Assembly (NCBI GenBank): GCA_007131745.1
Contig: SLPX01000062.1
Location: 1-6,998, forward strand
DNA from: Myxococcales bacterium
GTDB lineage: Bacteria; Myxococcota; Polyangia; HGW-17; SLPX01
Direction of reading: 5' to 3'
DNA: 6,998 nucleotides
The position numbers were made by a program, and so were the translations under genes. Positions 6,398 to 6,998 of the stretch are shown one piece after another (position 1 is the stretch's first letter; each line of letters begins with the position of its first letter). The notes under the pieces were generated by a model. That model was not told the DNA's origin and made no database searches. It worked only from the letters and a program-made list of their open reading frames with translations.

Positions 6398-6998
6398 TTA
6401 GAAACGGGTTTGAAAGCCGGCCTGCACTCCGTGTTTTCCCGGGGTGATTGACACCGAAACATTCTCGAGATCGCGATCAGGGCGAAGAATGAGTAAGAGG
6501 GCACCTGCGGCGACAACGCCGAGCCCGAGCCCCAGGCAAACTCCCGCGCCGGTCTTGAGTCCGTCGAGTCGATTGAATCTATTTCGGAGATCAGGGTTCC
6601 AGGAAGTTCCGTCGGACGCGTTTTCGATTTTCTTTTTATCCGATGCGTATGCTGAAACCAAGCCGACGCCAATGGCCGAAAGAAGGGTGCCCGCGCCCAC
6701 CGCTGTCCATCCGGAAATGGTGTAAGCGCGGCGTTTTCGGGAAATTGCAACGATTTGTGGCTCCGCGCCTGTTGGGTCCGGTTCGGCGGTAGAGATTCCC
6801 GGCGGTGGGTCGAGTTCTTCATCCTTGGGTTCAGGCTCGGCAGTTTTTTGGAGTTCTGCAATGCGTTGTTCCAGTTCGTCCTTTTCAACAGCGGGCGGAG
6901 CGTCCAAGAGAAGTTCTTGGTAGATCCTTAGAGCGCGACTTGACTTGCCCGCGGATTCAAGGGAGCGAGCTATCCAGTATCGGGTTAAACGAACCGGA
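6398..6998 (-). CDS. TPR protein with two C-terminal membrane helices, C-terminal part
   Basis: The minus-strand frame is open from the right edge to the TAA at 6400-6398, 199 complete codons, so the start lies outside the window. The TTG at 6907 is an internal Leu codon rather than a start, because the upstream codons continue a tetratricopeptide-like helix pair (RYWIARSLESAGKSSRALRIYQ). Then come a charged coiled segment (about residues 38-50), a Pro/Glu-rich linker (about 52-83), SRKRR, membrane helix 1 (about 92-117), a polar loop with an NRFNRLD motif, membrane helix 2 (about 149-171) and a short tail ending QAGFQTRF. This plan of N-terminal TPRs, two helices with a polar loop, and a V-V-rich tail closing on Phe occurs in uncharacterised envelope proteins of myxobacteria-like genomes, often near Ser/Thr kinases. 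The TPR part would be a protein-binding platform, anchored in a membrane. It is convergent with the ATPase. Function is unknown. Confidence 0.82.
   Translation of the reverse strand, partial: PVRLTRYWIARSLESAGKSSRALRIYQELLLDAPPAVEKDELEQRIAELQKTAEPEPKDEELDPPPGISTAEPDPTGAEPQIVAISRKRRAYTISGWTAVGAGTLLSAIGVGLVSAYASDKKKIENASDGTSWNPDLRNRFNRLDGLKTGAGVCLGLGLGVVAAGALLLILRPDRDLENVSVSITPGKHGVQAGFQTRF

Noticed and set aside
6444..6725. Plus-strand open frame inside the TPR gene
   Set aside because: It is low-complexity and Pro/Ser-rich, opposite a well-supported membrane protein, so it is treated as a shadow.

Overview
The window looks like chromosomal DNA from a predatory or gliding-type deltaproteobacterial relative (Myxococcota or Bradymonadales-like). 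This is an inference from content, not a database match: two large Hanks-type Ser/Thr kinases with membrane anchors and extracytoplasmic domains, cysteine-rich RCC1 repeats of the HTC...CWG type, a Cys-containing lipoprotein, and a TPR/two-helix membrane protein ending in a terminal Phe. Base composition is moderate, near 53% G+C in a sampled line of the second kinase, except for one clearly AT-richer gene (5009-6328, roughly a third G+C in sampled lines).

Layout. Positions 1-143 (minus) hold the start of a lipoprotein gene that runs off the left edge. A 262-bp divergent intergenic region (144-405) carries several palindromes. At 406-2874 (plus) is a receptor kinase with a cytoplasmic kinase domain, an acidic linker, one membrane helix and a seven-repeat RCC1 propeller. 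After a 259-bp gap with a possible promoter, 3134-4792 (plus) encodes a second receptor kinase, with one membrane helix and a small PEGA-like C-terminal domain. A 216-bp gap follows, containing a doubtful 45-codon hydrophobic ORF (4875-5012) whose stop overlaps the next start. At 5009-6328 (plus) is an AT-rich ATPase of the ATPase_2/DUF234 type with a nuclease-like C-terminal motif. From 6398 to the right edge (minus, convergent) lies the C-terminal part of a TPR protein with two membrane helices.

How it may work together. The two kinases probably pass envelope information inwards: each has its catalytic domain on the cytoplasmic side and a different domain outside. The lipoprotein and the TPR/membrane protein are envelope proteins of kinds often seen near such kinases, but nothing in the sequence proves they are substrates or partners. 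The ATPase looks like a later insertion with no visible partner. I found no RNA genes, CRISPR arrays, transposons or clear intrinsic terminators, and I cannot claim a new multi-gene system here.
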